DNA of 17,415 nt from GCA-2719315 sp964448645 (GTDB lineage Bacteria; Bacteroidota; Bacteroidia; Flavobacteriales; Flavobacteriaceae), in the NCBI GenBank assembly GCA_964448645.1, contig CAYUZY010000031.1, positions 1-17,415 of the forward strand, written 5' to 3'. A program made the translations under genes and the position numbers. Below the pieces are notes generated by a model that made no database searches, was not told the origin of the DNA, and saw only the letters and a list, made by a program, of their open reading frames with translations. The stretch's first letter is position 1, and every line of letters begins with the position of its first letter. Positions 9,301-15,980 of this stretch are shown one piece after another.

Positions 9301-9566
9301 CTTATATTGTCTTCAGCCCCAACAGTAATCTCTTGGGTTGAATAGCCAACGAAACTTATAATTAAAACAGCTCCTTCAGAAACTTCGATAGAAAAATTTC
9401 CATCAAAGTCTGTAGAAACTCCATTAGTAGTTCCTTGTTCTAGAACTGTTGCTCCCGGAAGGGGTATCCCTTGGTCATCAACCACGTTTCCACTCAAAGT
9501 TTTTTGAGCAAAAGCGACCGAAATTCCCGCAAAGAGAACAACAATTAGCATTAATAATTTTTTCAT
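6312..9566 (-). CDS. SusC/RagA-family TonB-dependent outer-membrane transporter (SusC1)
   Basis: This 1084-residue TonB-dependent transporter starts with a Sec signal (cleavage expected after AFA, before Q21). A carboxypeptidase-regulatory-like beta domain covers 21-95 (SGNVVDDQGIPLPGATV, STDFDGNFSI, SFVGYST). A TonB-box-like EEVIVTSLGI is at 99-108. The plug domain (about 112-245) has SGKASGVQI, IIIRGFNTF, PLFVVDGIPF and LYGSQGRNGVILITTKAG. The rest is the 22-strand barrel ending in the C-terminal phenylalanine (GLSLKATF) used for barrel assembly. There is no N-terminal STN signalling domain, so it should not act through an ECF/anti-sigma cascade. It is first in a three-gene operon with susD1 and a lipoprotein. 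Length is typical for SusC. Substrate unknown. Confidence 0.95.
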   Translation of the reverse strand: MKKLLMLIVVLFAGISVAFAQKTLSGNVVDDQGIPLPGATVLEQGTTNGVSTDFDGNFSIEVSEGAVLIISFVGYSTQEITVGAEDNISVALEAGNELEEVIVTSLGITREKQALGYAISEVDDTALEQRADGDIGRVLSGKASGVQITNQSGVSGSGTNIIIRGFNTFSGGNQPLFVVDGIPFSSETNAQGNFQNGNNGSSRFLDIDPNNIESVNVLKGLAAATLYGSQGRNGVILITTKAGSSKTTEATKTDITVTSSYFNNEMASMPQYQDSYGNGFDQAFGWYYSNWGPSFEEGGIAGWGRQPALNGSTDLTKYALKPGFLKHPFVTASAATGLPAAAAAQGIDENTPYEWKAYDNNRFWNTGTIINNNINISSGSADGKISYNVNYGNLQDEGFTPGNKLTRDAISFGGRAELSNKFTVRGTLNYTNTLFKAPPISGGGGSSPLGGRESVFSNIFFTPRSVDVMGLPYQHPVTGESTYYRQNNAITHPIWTTVNAKSIQDTHRVFGGATLSYAINDNLNLAYRYGVDTYSEANTEYTNKGGKMGSAVNRTGTLNTWNNVKTITDHNISLAGDYDITSDIGLTFVVGATSNSQVFDQNGVASTGQQVFNVLRHFNYENQDEIQYYQKRNVSGVYGQAEVDYNRFVYLTLAARTDWVSNLSEENRSITYPSASVSFLPTKVFEGLKSNLVNMLKVRVGLGASADFPFGYPVASRLNLNTQSFIRNGAAIVANSSSSQLGNPALKPERMDELEFGIEGTFLNRRLGLDLSIYNKATKDLRIDRPLDPATGYTTTVTNIGKIENKGAEVDLSFIWVQAKERGALEWTSNLNWSTNEAKVVDLGEDTDYITYAGGSGYYNVAAPGYSLGTIVGSAIARDASGNYKVLSNGFYDINYGTDPETNTIGDATPNFLLNFGNRITYKDFAFNFLISHVNGGDIMSMTTSVLLGRGLVEDTVDREQSFILPGVNPSGQPNTTQIVNSDFYFYNVLYGPGENRIYDGSVIRLQEVSLTYNLPKSILDSTPLGSLSLSASGFNLWYDAYNTPDSVNFDPNVAGVGIGNARGFDWLNGPSSKRYGLSLKATF

Positions 9567-9578
9567 ATATGAAATTTA

Positions 9579-9589
9579 AATTAGTTTTT
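9579..9589 (-). repeat. Leader element shared by the two susC operons (AAAAACTAATT), copy 1
   Basis: The minus strand reads AAAAACTAATT 12 bases before the susC1 start codon; the same 11 bases occur before susC2 at 14421-14431, in both cases followed by an A/T-only run into the ATG. It may belong to the untranslated leader of both transcripts. AT-rich composition makes a chance match possible. Confidence 0.35.
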
Positions 9590-9614
9590 TGGGCGCGTAA
9601 AATACAAAAAATTA

Positions 9615-9630
9615 GTAACAAAAGATACAT
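9615..9630 (-). promoter_or_regulatory. Upstream element of susC1 shared with susC2 (ATGTnnCTTTTGTTAC)
   Basis: Read on the minus strand, this 16-base stretch matches 14 of 16 bases with 14572-14587 upstream of susC2. It contains TTTTGTTA, which also forms both arms of the dyad at 9679-9703. Part of it coincides with the suggested -7 region of the susC1 promoter, so it may be promoter sequence, a regulator site or both. Confidence 0.4.
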
Positions 9631-9649
9631 TAAATGAGAATAATTCAAA
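9619..9649 (-). promoter_or_regulatory. Possible Bacteroidota-type promoter of SusCD operon 1
   Basis: On the minus strand a TTTG (9649-9646) lies 18 bases before TATCTTTTG (9627-9619). This approximates the Bacteroidota sigma consensus TTTG - about 19 bases - TAnnTTTG, with a 3-base rather than 2-base inner spacer. Transcription would begin near 9612, giving a leader of about 46 bases. Confidence 0.4.
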
Positions 9650-9678
9650 AAATCATCATTTTTATTACGAAATTCCTT

Positions 9679-9703
9679 TTTTGTTAAGATATTATTAACA
9701 AAA
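9679..9703. repeat. Inverted repeat (TTTTGTTAA-7-TTAACAAAA), possible operator
   Basis: Two perfect 9-base arms (9679-9687 and 9695-9703) surround a 7-base spacer, GATATTA. The dyad lies about 30 bases upstream of the suggested -33 box of the susC1 promoter, a place where an activator could bind. It has no GC-rich stem and no flanking U-tract, so it is not a terminator. Confidence 0.45.
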
Positions 9704-9736
9704 TAGACACTTTACTGATTATTTTAAATTTAATAT

Positions 9737-9765
9737 AAAAAAAACCACCCATTTGGGTGGTTTTT
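9737..9765. terminator. Intrinsic terminator of SusCD operon 2
   Basis: The stem CCACCC (9745-9750) pairs with GGGTGG (9755-9760) across an ATTT loop. It is flanked by eight As (9737-9744), which are the U-tract on the minus strand, and five Ts on the right. It begins 20 bases after the susD2 stop in the minus direction, so it ends operon 2 before the promoter of operon 1. It could also work on the plus strand, but no plus-strand gene reads into it. Confidence 0.9.
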
Positions 9766-9785
9766 AAATAATTATCTTCTAAAAA

Positions 9786-11108
9786 TTAGAAGCTCCAGCT
9801 TAGTGTAGGAGTGAACAATGTAGTTGCTCCATCCGCAGGAGAGTTAGTATTAAATAATAACTCATCACTAGAATACTGGAATCTTGTTGGTAATTGAGAA
9901 CCAGATACTGGAGTTAATTTAGGAAATGAGTTTCTTCTAAGATCGTTAAAAACCTCAGGATCAACAAACAATCCGATATATTTTTGAGTTAAAATATGTT
10001 CTTCAAGTTTTATATTTCCAGCTCCAGGGTTAACTGATGCTTGTGCAACATATGCGTCATAATCAGCAGTTGTGGCTCCAACTTCTTCAAAAGAAGCTTT
10101 AATTCCATTTAGATAAGCTGTTTCTATTTCAGCAGCTGATCCACCTGTTCTATGAAGAGCTTCTGCAATTACAAATTGCATTTCACGATAAGTAACTAGT
10201 CCTTGATTGTAATCATCACTTAAATAAGGATGACTAGTTATAAAGGTTTGATCTAGTATTGCAAGTCTGGCAGTATCATTTAAACCTTCCATCATTGCTC
10301 TAAGTGTAGGATGGAACTCAATATCACCAGTACGGTCATTATTAAAATTCCACCAGTTTGCAGGATCATCAGCTGTAAATTTAAAACTGAAATTATCAGC
10401 TCTAGAACCGAAAGATGCTTTAGCATTACTTAGCGCTGAAGAGTAGTCTCCTTTATGTAAATAAGCTCTTGCTTTAATTGCATTAACAGCTTTTTTCCAA
10501 CCAGAAATATTACCTCCATAGATTACATCATCTGAACCTAGATCTTTACCACCACTAGATGCATTAAAGCCACTAGCCGCTTCATCTAATAAAGACATCA
10601 CCTTTGGATATATAACACCTGTTCTACTATCGAATGTTGGATTAATATTTTCAAATCCAGCGATAGCTTCAGAATAAGGAATATCTCCCCATAAGTCTGT
10701 CATTGTAAGCAAAGTAAAAGCTTCAAGAGTTTTACCAGCTGCAACATAGTGATTATAATTATCCTCTGCGGCAGCATTAGTCATAGCCTGAACTTCAATT
10801 AAGATATTTTCATAGCAGTTTGACCAAGCTGTATCAAAACGGAATGGAGATAAACCAGTATACTGATTAAATGAACTCCATTGTCTTGCAACTCCTTCTA
10901 CTTGTTGACTTAACATAGTAGCAAACCTTGAAATATCTCCACCATAAACATTGGCTATATTAATAGCAATGTGTGGCATTTGAGCATTAACAGGTACAAC
11001 ACTTGGTTTATTTTGGTCTACGTTTATACCATCAGCTAAAAAGCTCTCACATGAGTTAAAGCTAATTGATAATGATAATAAAGCGATTATAAATATATTC
11101 TTTTTCAT
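9786..11108 (-). CDS. SusD/RagB-family outer-membrane lipoprotein (SusD2)
   Basis: This 440-residue lipoprotein has the signal MKKNIFIIALLSLSISFNSC (C20 lipidated). It is the predicted ligand-capturing lid of SusC2. SusD-like_2 features in order are VDQNKPSVVPVNAQMPHI at 30-47, the helical core FTLLTMTDLWGDIPYSEAIAG at 131-151, VIYGGNISGWKKAVNAIKARAYLH at 195-218, and LTQKYIGLFVDPEVFNDLRR with LPTRFQYSSDELLFNT near the end. It is clearly shorter than SusD1 (530 residues) and only distantly similar to it, so the two pairs probably bind different ligands. The gene starts 4 bases after the susC2 stop, so translation is likely coupled, and it ends just before a strong terminator. Substrate unknown. 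Confidence 0.93.
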   Translation of the reverse strand: MKKNIFIIALLSLSISFNSCESFLADGINVDQNKPSVVPVNAQMPHIAINIANVYGGDISRFATMLSQQVEGVARQWSSFNQYTGLSPFRFDTAWSNCYENILIEVQAMTNAAAEDNYNHYVAAGKTLEAFTLLTMTDLWGDIPYSEAIAGFENINPTFDSRTGVIYPKVMSLLDEAASGFNASSGGKDLGSDDVIYGGNISGWKKAVNAIKARAYLHKGDYSSALSNAKASFGSRADNFSFKFTADDPANWWNFNNDRTGDIEFHPTLRAMMEGLNDTARLAILDQTFITSHPYLSDDYNQGLVTYREMQFVIAEALHRTGGSAAEIETAYLNGIKASFEEVGATTADYDAYVAQASVNPGAGNIKLEEHILTQKYIGLFVDPEVFNDLRRNSFPKLTPVSGSQLPTRFQYSSDELLFNTNSPADGATTLFTPTLSWSF

Positions 11109-11112
11109 TTTA

Positions 11113-14100
11113 TTAAAAGTTTAAGTTAAGTTTGAATATAATTGACTTAGTCGAAGGCATATTGAAATAATCAAAACCTTGACCATTACCTGTACCAGTT
11201 AAACTTGTTTCAGGATCGATACCATCATAATCAGATTGATACCATAAATTTCTTCCTAAAACACTAATATCTGCGTTGTCAATAAAATTAACACCAAGTT
11301 GATCTAGTGGAAGTTTATAAGATAAACTTACTTCACGAAGACGTAACCATCCACCATCTTGAACAAATTGTTCTCCAACAGCACCAAATCCTCCTAAAGA
11401 AGAAGTCCAATAACTTTGATCTCTTACAACAGGAAGTGTATTAGGTTGTCCATTTGATTTATTAACACCTTGAATTGGAGTGGCAGTTTCTTCTCTAGTA
11501 TCAGCTGTTAATTGGCTTCTTCCAAAGAAAGATAAAGCCCAAGCAGTTCCATTCCAAAGATCTCCACCTTCTCTCCAGTCAAGAAGAAATCCTAATTTAA
11601 CGTCTTTAATTCTAAAGCTATTATTCCAACCTAAAATAAAGTCTGGATTTGGATCACCAATTGCTCTTTGACTAGGATCAACGGCTTGATATCCATATTC
11701 GGCTGAATCAGGATCATCATTAATAACAACTTCTCCTTCTGGAATATTTAATTTATCATCATTTGGGCCTCCATTTCCGGCTCTTAAATAAGCTCCTCCA
11801 AAAATAGCTCCATATTGATTACCAGCAACTAAATAAGTACCAGCAGTACTAAATCCAGCCAAAAATAATCTTTCTAATCCAGGGGCAAGCTCATCAACTA
11901 TACTTTCATTAGTAGTATAATTAATTTGTGAATCCCATCCATAATCAGGAGTATCTAGAAGTTTAAGATTAAGTGTACCTTCAATTCCTTTTGATGTCAT
12001 TTTACCTGCATTTAACCAAGCACTTATGTAACCTGTTGAAGGAGGTAATGAAGCATTAAGAATTGCATCAGTAGATGTACGTTGCCAATAAGCAATATCA
12101 AGACCTACTTTGTTTTCTAGAAATCTTAAGTCTACACCAAATTCAATCTCTTCACTTAGCTCAGGTTTTAATTCTGCACCAAGAATATTATCAATTTCAA
12201 ATCCAGTTACACCAGCAATTGGGAAAGAAATATTATCTCCCCAACCATCTCCAATAGAACTAGTCTCATACGAAGAAGATGTATAATAAGGACCTGGTGG
12301 CGGTGCACCTACTTGAGCCCATGAGGCTCTAAATTTACCAAATGATAACAAATCATTATTCCCAATAAATTCGCTAAATATAACAGAAGCTGAAATAGAT
12401 GGATATAGGAATTGATAATCAGATGATTTAAATTCTCTAGTTGGAACTCCAAGTCTTGAATCGTAATCCTGTCTTGCCGATGCTGTTAAATAAAAAGTAT
12501 CAGCATAAGAGGCTTCAACTTGAGCAACCATACCAAATTGGTTATAAGCTGAAAAGTCTTCACCAGCCGATTGAGTCGTACCATTACTTAAATCAAGGAA
12601 ACCTTGGAATACAAGATTTTTAGCTTGTCCATATAAGTAAGTTCTTTCATAAGTAGAAGCATTAGCACCTACTAAATAATTAACACTCAATTGATCAGTA
12701 ATGTCACTTCCACCAGATATAGTTAAAATAGCATCAGTTAAAAATGAAGTAAATTCATCTTTATCTATTCTACCTGTTGAAGATGTTCTTGACCCGATTT
12801 CAAAATTTTGTTTTCTTATATCACTTGTAAAGTCAGCACCAACATTTAAACCAATATTCAACCATTGATTTTCATTATAGGTTAACTGAAAACTTCCAAA
12901 AGTACGGTTTGCATTTTCAAAACGTAAAGCATTATTAATAATCCAATAAGGATTATCATATCCTCCACCACCTCTATAGTTTCTTTGTTTTCCACTACCA
13001 AAAATATAAGATGAGGGATCATTAACAGCAGCTTCAGCTCCTAATCCATTTGTGTTATCAAAGGAAACAGGAGTTCTTAACATACCTAGTAATAATCCAG
13101 AAGTATTAGATCCTTGTTGAATTCTAGTATTTTCAGATCTTATATAGTTCAATGAAGTTGTAATAGATAATTTATCACTAGGTTTAAGTGTAGATGATAA
13201 ATTAAATGTTTTTCTATTATAATCCTCTTTTGGAATAACACCTTCAGCTTTTAATGCAGAAGCAGAAAAACGATATGTTGCTAACTCAGAACCACCATCT
13301 ATACTAATATTATTTTTGTATCCCATAGCAGTTTGGAAAAAAGGATTTACATTATCATGTGTTATAGCAGGTCTTCCATTTCCTGATCCTTTAGGTACTA
13401 AATATCCATTTTTATCAAATAGATAATTACCATCAGAATCAAAGGCACTAGATCTTATATCTATAGTTGAAGGAACGTTAGCTTGACCAGTTTGATATTC
13501 TAAATCAGTCATTCTTGGACCCCATGAACCAGAATTTCCAGTTGATGGATCTCTATATTTCCCTCTTGACCCTTGAGCGTATTTACTTTGAAGCGCAATC
13601 ATTGAAGTAATTTCACTTGAAGAAACTTCACTACTAAAGTTAACATTCATCTTAGTTGATGCTTGTCCTTTCTTTGTAGTAATTACAACAACACCATTAG
13701 AACCTGAGGTTCCATATAGTGAAGTAGCAGCAGCTCCTTTAAGCACGTTAATACTTGCAATGTCATCATTGTTCAAGTCCATCAATCTGTTAGAGACTGA
13801 AGTACCAGAAGTTGAACCACCAGAATTAAGAGATTCATTATTAGATCTAACTCCGTCGATTACAATTAATGCTTGGTTATTTCCAATCATTGATGTAACA
13901 CCACGAACTATAATTCTTGACCCACCACCTACGGATCCCGAAGATCGAGTAATTTGAACTCCAGCAACTTTACCAACCATTGCATCAATTGCACTATTGG
14001 CACCAGAATCGGTGATGTCTTCTGTGCTAACAGATTGAACGGCATATCCAAGAGCTTTTGCTTCTCTTTTAATACCCAAACTTGTTACCACAACTTCTTC

Positions 14101-14394
14101 TAATTCATTTCCCTGTTCAAGAGAAATATTTATAGTATCTTGATCACCTATCACAATCGACTGAGATTGGTAACCAACATAACTTATGTTTAGAGTATCC
14201 CCTTCCTCAGCATTAATAGAGAAATTTCCGTCAAAGTCAGTTGTTACTCCAGTTGAAGTTCCTTCTACAACAATTGTAGCTCCCGGTAAAGGAAGCCCTT
14301 CATTGTCAGAAACTACACCTGATATTGTTTTTTGAGCAACGACCATCTGTAACGACAGTACACTAAACAGTAATAGTTTAATTACTTTTTTCAT
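11113..14394 (-). CDS. SusC/RagA-family TonB-dependent outer-membrane transporter (SusC2)
   Basis: This 1093-residue TonB-dependent transporter has a Sec signal (cleavage expected after VVA, before Q21). The carboxypeptidase-regulatory-like domain is at 21-95 (SGVVSDNEGLPLPGATI, TTDFDGNFSI, SYVGYQSQ), followed by EEVVVTSLGIKR at 99-110. The plug has GKVAGVQITR, IIVRGVTSM, ALIVIDGVRS and LYGTSGSNGVVVITTKKG (226-243). The barrel ends in IIFKLNLNF. The first 245 residues align with SusC1 almost without gaps, while the barrel sequences differ widely, as expected for related transporters with different cargo. No STN domain is present. It is first in an operon with susD2 and has a longer leader (up to about 170 bases) than susC1 if transcription starts at the shared upstream element. 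Confidence 0.95.
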   Translation of the reverse strand: MKKVIKLLLFSVLSLQMVVAQKTISGVVSDNEGLPLPGATIVVEGTSTGVTTDFDGNFSINAEEGDTLNISYVGYQSQSIVIGDQDTINISLEQGNELEEVVVTSLGIKREAKALGYAVQSVSTEDITDSGANSAIDAMVGKVAGVQITRSSGSVGGGSRIIVRGVTSMIGNNQALIVIDGVRSNNESLNSGGSTSGTSVSNRLMDLNNDDIASINVLKGAAATSLYGTSGSNGVVVITTKKGQASTKMNVNFSSEVSSSEITSMIALQSKYAQGSRGKYRDPSTGNSGSWGPRMTDLEYQTGQANVPSTIDIRSSAFDSDGNYLFDKNGYLVPKGSGNGRPAITHDNVNPFFQTAMGYKNNISIDGGSELATYRFSASALKAEGVIPKEDYNRKTFNLSSTLKPSDKLSITTSLNYIRSENTRIQQGSNTSGLLLGMLRTPVSFDNTNGLGAEAAVNDPSSYIFGSGKQRNYRGGGGYDNPYWIINNALRFENANRTFGSFQLTYNENQWLNIGLNVGADFTSDIRKQNFEIGSRTSSTGRIDKDEFTSFLTDAILTISGGSDITDQLSVNYLVGANASTYERTYLYGQAKNLVFQGFLDLSNGTTQSAGEDFSAYNQFGMVAQVEASYADTFYLTASARQDYDSRLGVPTREFKSSDYQFLYPSISASVIFSEFIGNNDLLSFGKFRASWAQVGAPPPGPYYTSSSYETSSIGDGWGDNISFPIAGVTGFEIDNILGAELKPELSEEIEFGVDLRFLENKVGLDIAYWQRTSTDAILNASLPPSTGYISAWLNAGKMTSKGIEGTLNLKLLDTPDYGWDSQINYTTNESIVDELAPGLERLFLAGFSTAGTYLVAGNQYGAIFGGAYLRAGNGGPNDDKLNIPEGEVVINDDPDSAEYGYQAVDPSQRAIGDPNPDFILGWNNSFRIKDVKLGFLLDWREGGDLWNGTAWALSFFGRSQLTADTREETATPIQGVNKSNGQPNTLPVVRDQSYWTSSLGGFGAVGEQFVQDGGWLRLREVSLSYKLPLDQLGVNFIDNADISVLGRNLWYQSDYDGIDPETSLTGTGNGQGFDYFNMPSTKSIIFKLNLNF

Positions 14395-14420
14395 ATTAAA
14401 ATTTTAATTAAAATTTAGTT

Positions 14421-14431
14421 AATTAGTTTTT
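14421..14431 (-). repeat. Leader element shared by the two susC operons (AAAAACTAATT), copy 2
   Basis: Identical on the minus strand to the 11 bases at 9579-9589, here 26 bases before the susC2 start. It is followed by A/T-only sequence with several short TTAATTAA-like runs. A role in the transcript leader is possible but not shown. Confidence 0.35.
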
Positions 14432-14566
14432 CGAAATTATTAAAGAAACTATTAATAAACAAGAATTGACCTCATCAATTTTAAAAATAGCCTTATATAT
14501 TAATGAGTATAATTAAAAGAAAAAATATAACTAATTGATTATAAGCGCTTTATTATTTAAAATAAA

Positions 14567-14587
14567 CAAATGTAACAAAAGGCACAT
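14567..14587 (-). promoter_or_regulatory. Upstream element of susC2: ATGTnnCTTTTGTTAC plus a TAnnTTTG box
   Basis: On the minus strand, 14587-14572 matches the susC1 element at 9630-9615 in 14 of 16 bases. It overlaps TACATTTG (14574-14567), a perfect Bacteroidota -7 box. No good TTTG is found about 19 bases upstream of that box, so a full promoter is uncertain. An AAGCGCTT palindrome (14543-14550) lies just downstream in the leader. Confidence 0.42.
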
Positions 14588-14597
14588 TTTTTAATGA

Positions 14598-15314
14598 TTA
14601 CAAGGAATCGTGAAAATTAAAAACTTTAATTAAATCAATTTCATTTTTAAGTTTTATTTTATTTTCAGAGATAAATTTTTTAATAATTTTTTCTTTACTG
14701 TCTATTAATTTTATAATATTTTTTTTTGACAATTTTAAGTAGGTAATTTCACTAAAATCATTTAAACTAATGTAGTAAGATTTTTCATCTATATATCTAG
14801 CAGGAAAAGCTCTTTCTAAAGAAGTTCGAGCCTGAGTAGCTTCCATAAAAATTTTCCTATTGCTTCTATATATTTTTGATTTTTTTCCATCAAAAATTAG
14901 ATTTAAATACCCTTTTTTGAGATTTTCAATTTCATTTTTATAATTTTTAAAATGAAAAATTTCATCTCCAATATAACAGACAATATTTTCATTTTTTTGA
15001 ACAATTTCTACACTCTCATTTTGAAATTTATTTTTACCCATTTCTATTTCATCAGAAAAGGCATTGTATCTTAAGTAAAAAATATCTTCAAGATTTTTGT
15101 CGAAATATTTAATTTTAGAATCAGTAAATTTTTCATTGAAATAAGGAGTGCCTTTAATATCCGTTTTTATTATTGATCTGGTTACTGAATTTACTAGATC
15201 TGTATAAGCATCTTGAACTCTACTATCTGTAAGGTCAGTTTGAGACTGAGATAATATAATAGTTGGGAAAATAAAAGTTATTGTTAAAAAAATTGAATTA
15301 ATTATATTTTTCAT
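14598..15314 (-). CDS. Exported protein of unknown function (flavobacterial type)
   Basis: I do not recognise a named gene. The 238-residue product starts with a hydrophobic signal peptide, MKNIINSIFLTITFIFPTII, with cleavage likely near LSQ-SQ (22-24). There is no lipobox, so it is probably periplasmic or secreted. The mature part has an N-terminal segment starting DSRVQDAYTDLVNS, then a beta-rich middle (IFYLRYNAFSDEIEM at 78-92, YLNLIFDGKKSKIYR at 136-150). The conserved-looking motif FPARYIDEKSYYIS is at 170-183, and a lysine-rich helical tail (KKNIIKLIDSKEKIIKKFI) ends in the hydrophobic residue pair SL. Small exported proteins with this pattern are common in flavobacteria. Base composition is even more AT-rich than in the SusC genes beside it. 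It is divergent from rpsL and probably transcribed alone. The CDS is likely real; the function is unknown. Confidence 0.8.
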   Translation of the reverse strand: MKNIINSIFLTITFIFPTIILSQSQTDLTDSRVQDAYTDLVNSVTRSIIKTDIKGTPYFNEKFTDSKIKYFDKNLEDIFYLRYNAFSDEIEMGKNKFQNESVEIVQKNENIVCYIGDEIFHFKNYKNEIENLKKGYLNLIFDGKKSKIYRSNRKIFMEATQARTSLERAFPARYIDEKSYYISLNDFSEITYLKLSKKNIIKLIDSKEKIIKKFISENKIKLKNEIDLIKVFNFHDSL

Positions 15315-15436
15315 TTTTTTTATTGAATAAAATAAATTTGATTTAATAATAAAAGCATATTATAAATTCTTTAAACCTAATGCAAATAAATAAAAAATAT
15401 AATTCATAAAAAATTCTATTTGACAAACTAGTTATT

Positions 15437-15475
15437 AATTAAAACAAAAACTCTTGTTTAGGTATTGTTTTAATT
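15437..15475. repeat. 11-bp inverted repeat upstream of the str operon
   Basis: AATTAAAACAA (15437-15447) is the exact reverse complement of TTGTTTTAATT (15465-15475), with a 17-base spacer. The spacer holds a second TTGTTT (15454-15459) that could pair with the same left arm, so two alternative pairings exist. It lies about 60 bases upstream of the rpsL -33 box and about 120 bases before the divergent exported-protein gene. It is entirely A/T-rich and may be chance. Confidence 0.35.
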
Positions 15476-15533
15476 TAATATTTCGTAGAAAAATGTACTG
15501 TTAACTTATAACTATAAAAATGTAAAAATTCAG

Positions 15534-15564
15534 TTTGAATACACAAAAAATATTTTTACATTTG
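15534..15564 (+). promoter_or_regulatory. Promoter of the str operon (rpsL-rpsG-fusA)
   Basis: TTTG at 15534-15537 and TACATTTG at 15557-15564 are separated by 19 bases. Both boxes match the Bacteroidota housekeeping sigma consensus (TTTG / TAnnTTTG) exactly. Transcription would start near 15571, giving a leader of about 22 bases. A small CCCA / TGGG hairpin (15569-15572 with 15579-15582) sits at the very 5' end. Confidence 0.82.
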
Positions 15565-15592
15565 CACGCCCATAAAATTGGGTGATATAATT

Positions 15593-15967
15593 ATGCCAAC
15601 AATAGCACAATTAGTAAGAAAAGGAAGAGGTACTATTTCTAGAAAGAGTAAATCGGCTGCTTTGGATTCATGCCCTCAAAGAAGAGGTGTTTGTACTCGT
15701 GTTTATACAACAACTCCTAAAAAACCTAATTCTGCTATGAGAAAAGTTGCTCGTGTTCGTTTAACAAATGGAAAAGAGGTTAATGCATACATTCCTGGAG
15801 AAGGACACAATCTTCAGGAGCATTCAATTGTATTAGTTAGGGGAGGAAGAGTAAAAGATTTACCAGGTGTACGTTATCATATAGTAAGAGGTGCTCTAGA
15901 TACCGCAGGTGTTGATGGTCGCCTTCAACGAAGGTCTAAATATGGAGCAAAGAGACCAAAAAAGTAA
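15593..15967 (+). CDS. rpsL: Ribosomal protein S12
   Basis: Small-subunit protein S12 (124 residues) sits at the decoding centre of the 30S subunit and controls accuracy of translation. I chose the ATG at 15593 because MPTIAQLVRKGR is the universal S12 start; an in-frame TTG at 15578 would add five unneeded residues. Family motifs are TPKKPNSAMRKVARVRL (41-57), AYIPGEGHNLQEHSIVLVRG (65-84) and RVKDLPGVRYHIVRG (86-100). The positions where streptomycin-resistance changes usually arise, K43 and K88, are lysine as in sensitive bacteria. D89, the RimO methylthiolation site in other bacteria, is present. It is first in the str operon behind a strong promoter. Confidence 0.98.
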   Translation: MPTIAQLVRKGRGTISRKSKSAALDSCPQRRGVCTRVYTTTPKKPNSAMRKVARVRLTNGKEVNAYIPGEGHNLQEHSIVLVRGGRVKDLPGVRYHIVRGALDTAGVDGRLQRRSKYGAKRPKK

Positions 15968-15980
15968 GTAAAGTTTAATC

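Noticed and set aside
3846..14394. Polysaccharide utilisation locus with a predicted glycan substrate
   Set aside because: No carbohydrate-active enzyme or sulfatase is encoded in the window, so naming a glycan would be unsupported.
15578..15592. TTG start that would extend S12 by five residues
   Set aside because: The universal S12 N terminus starts at the ATG at 15593, and the TTG lies only about 7 bases after the predicted transcription start.
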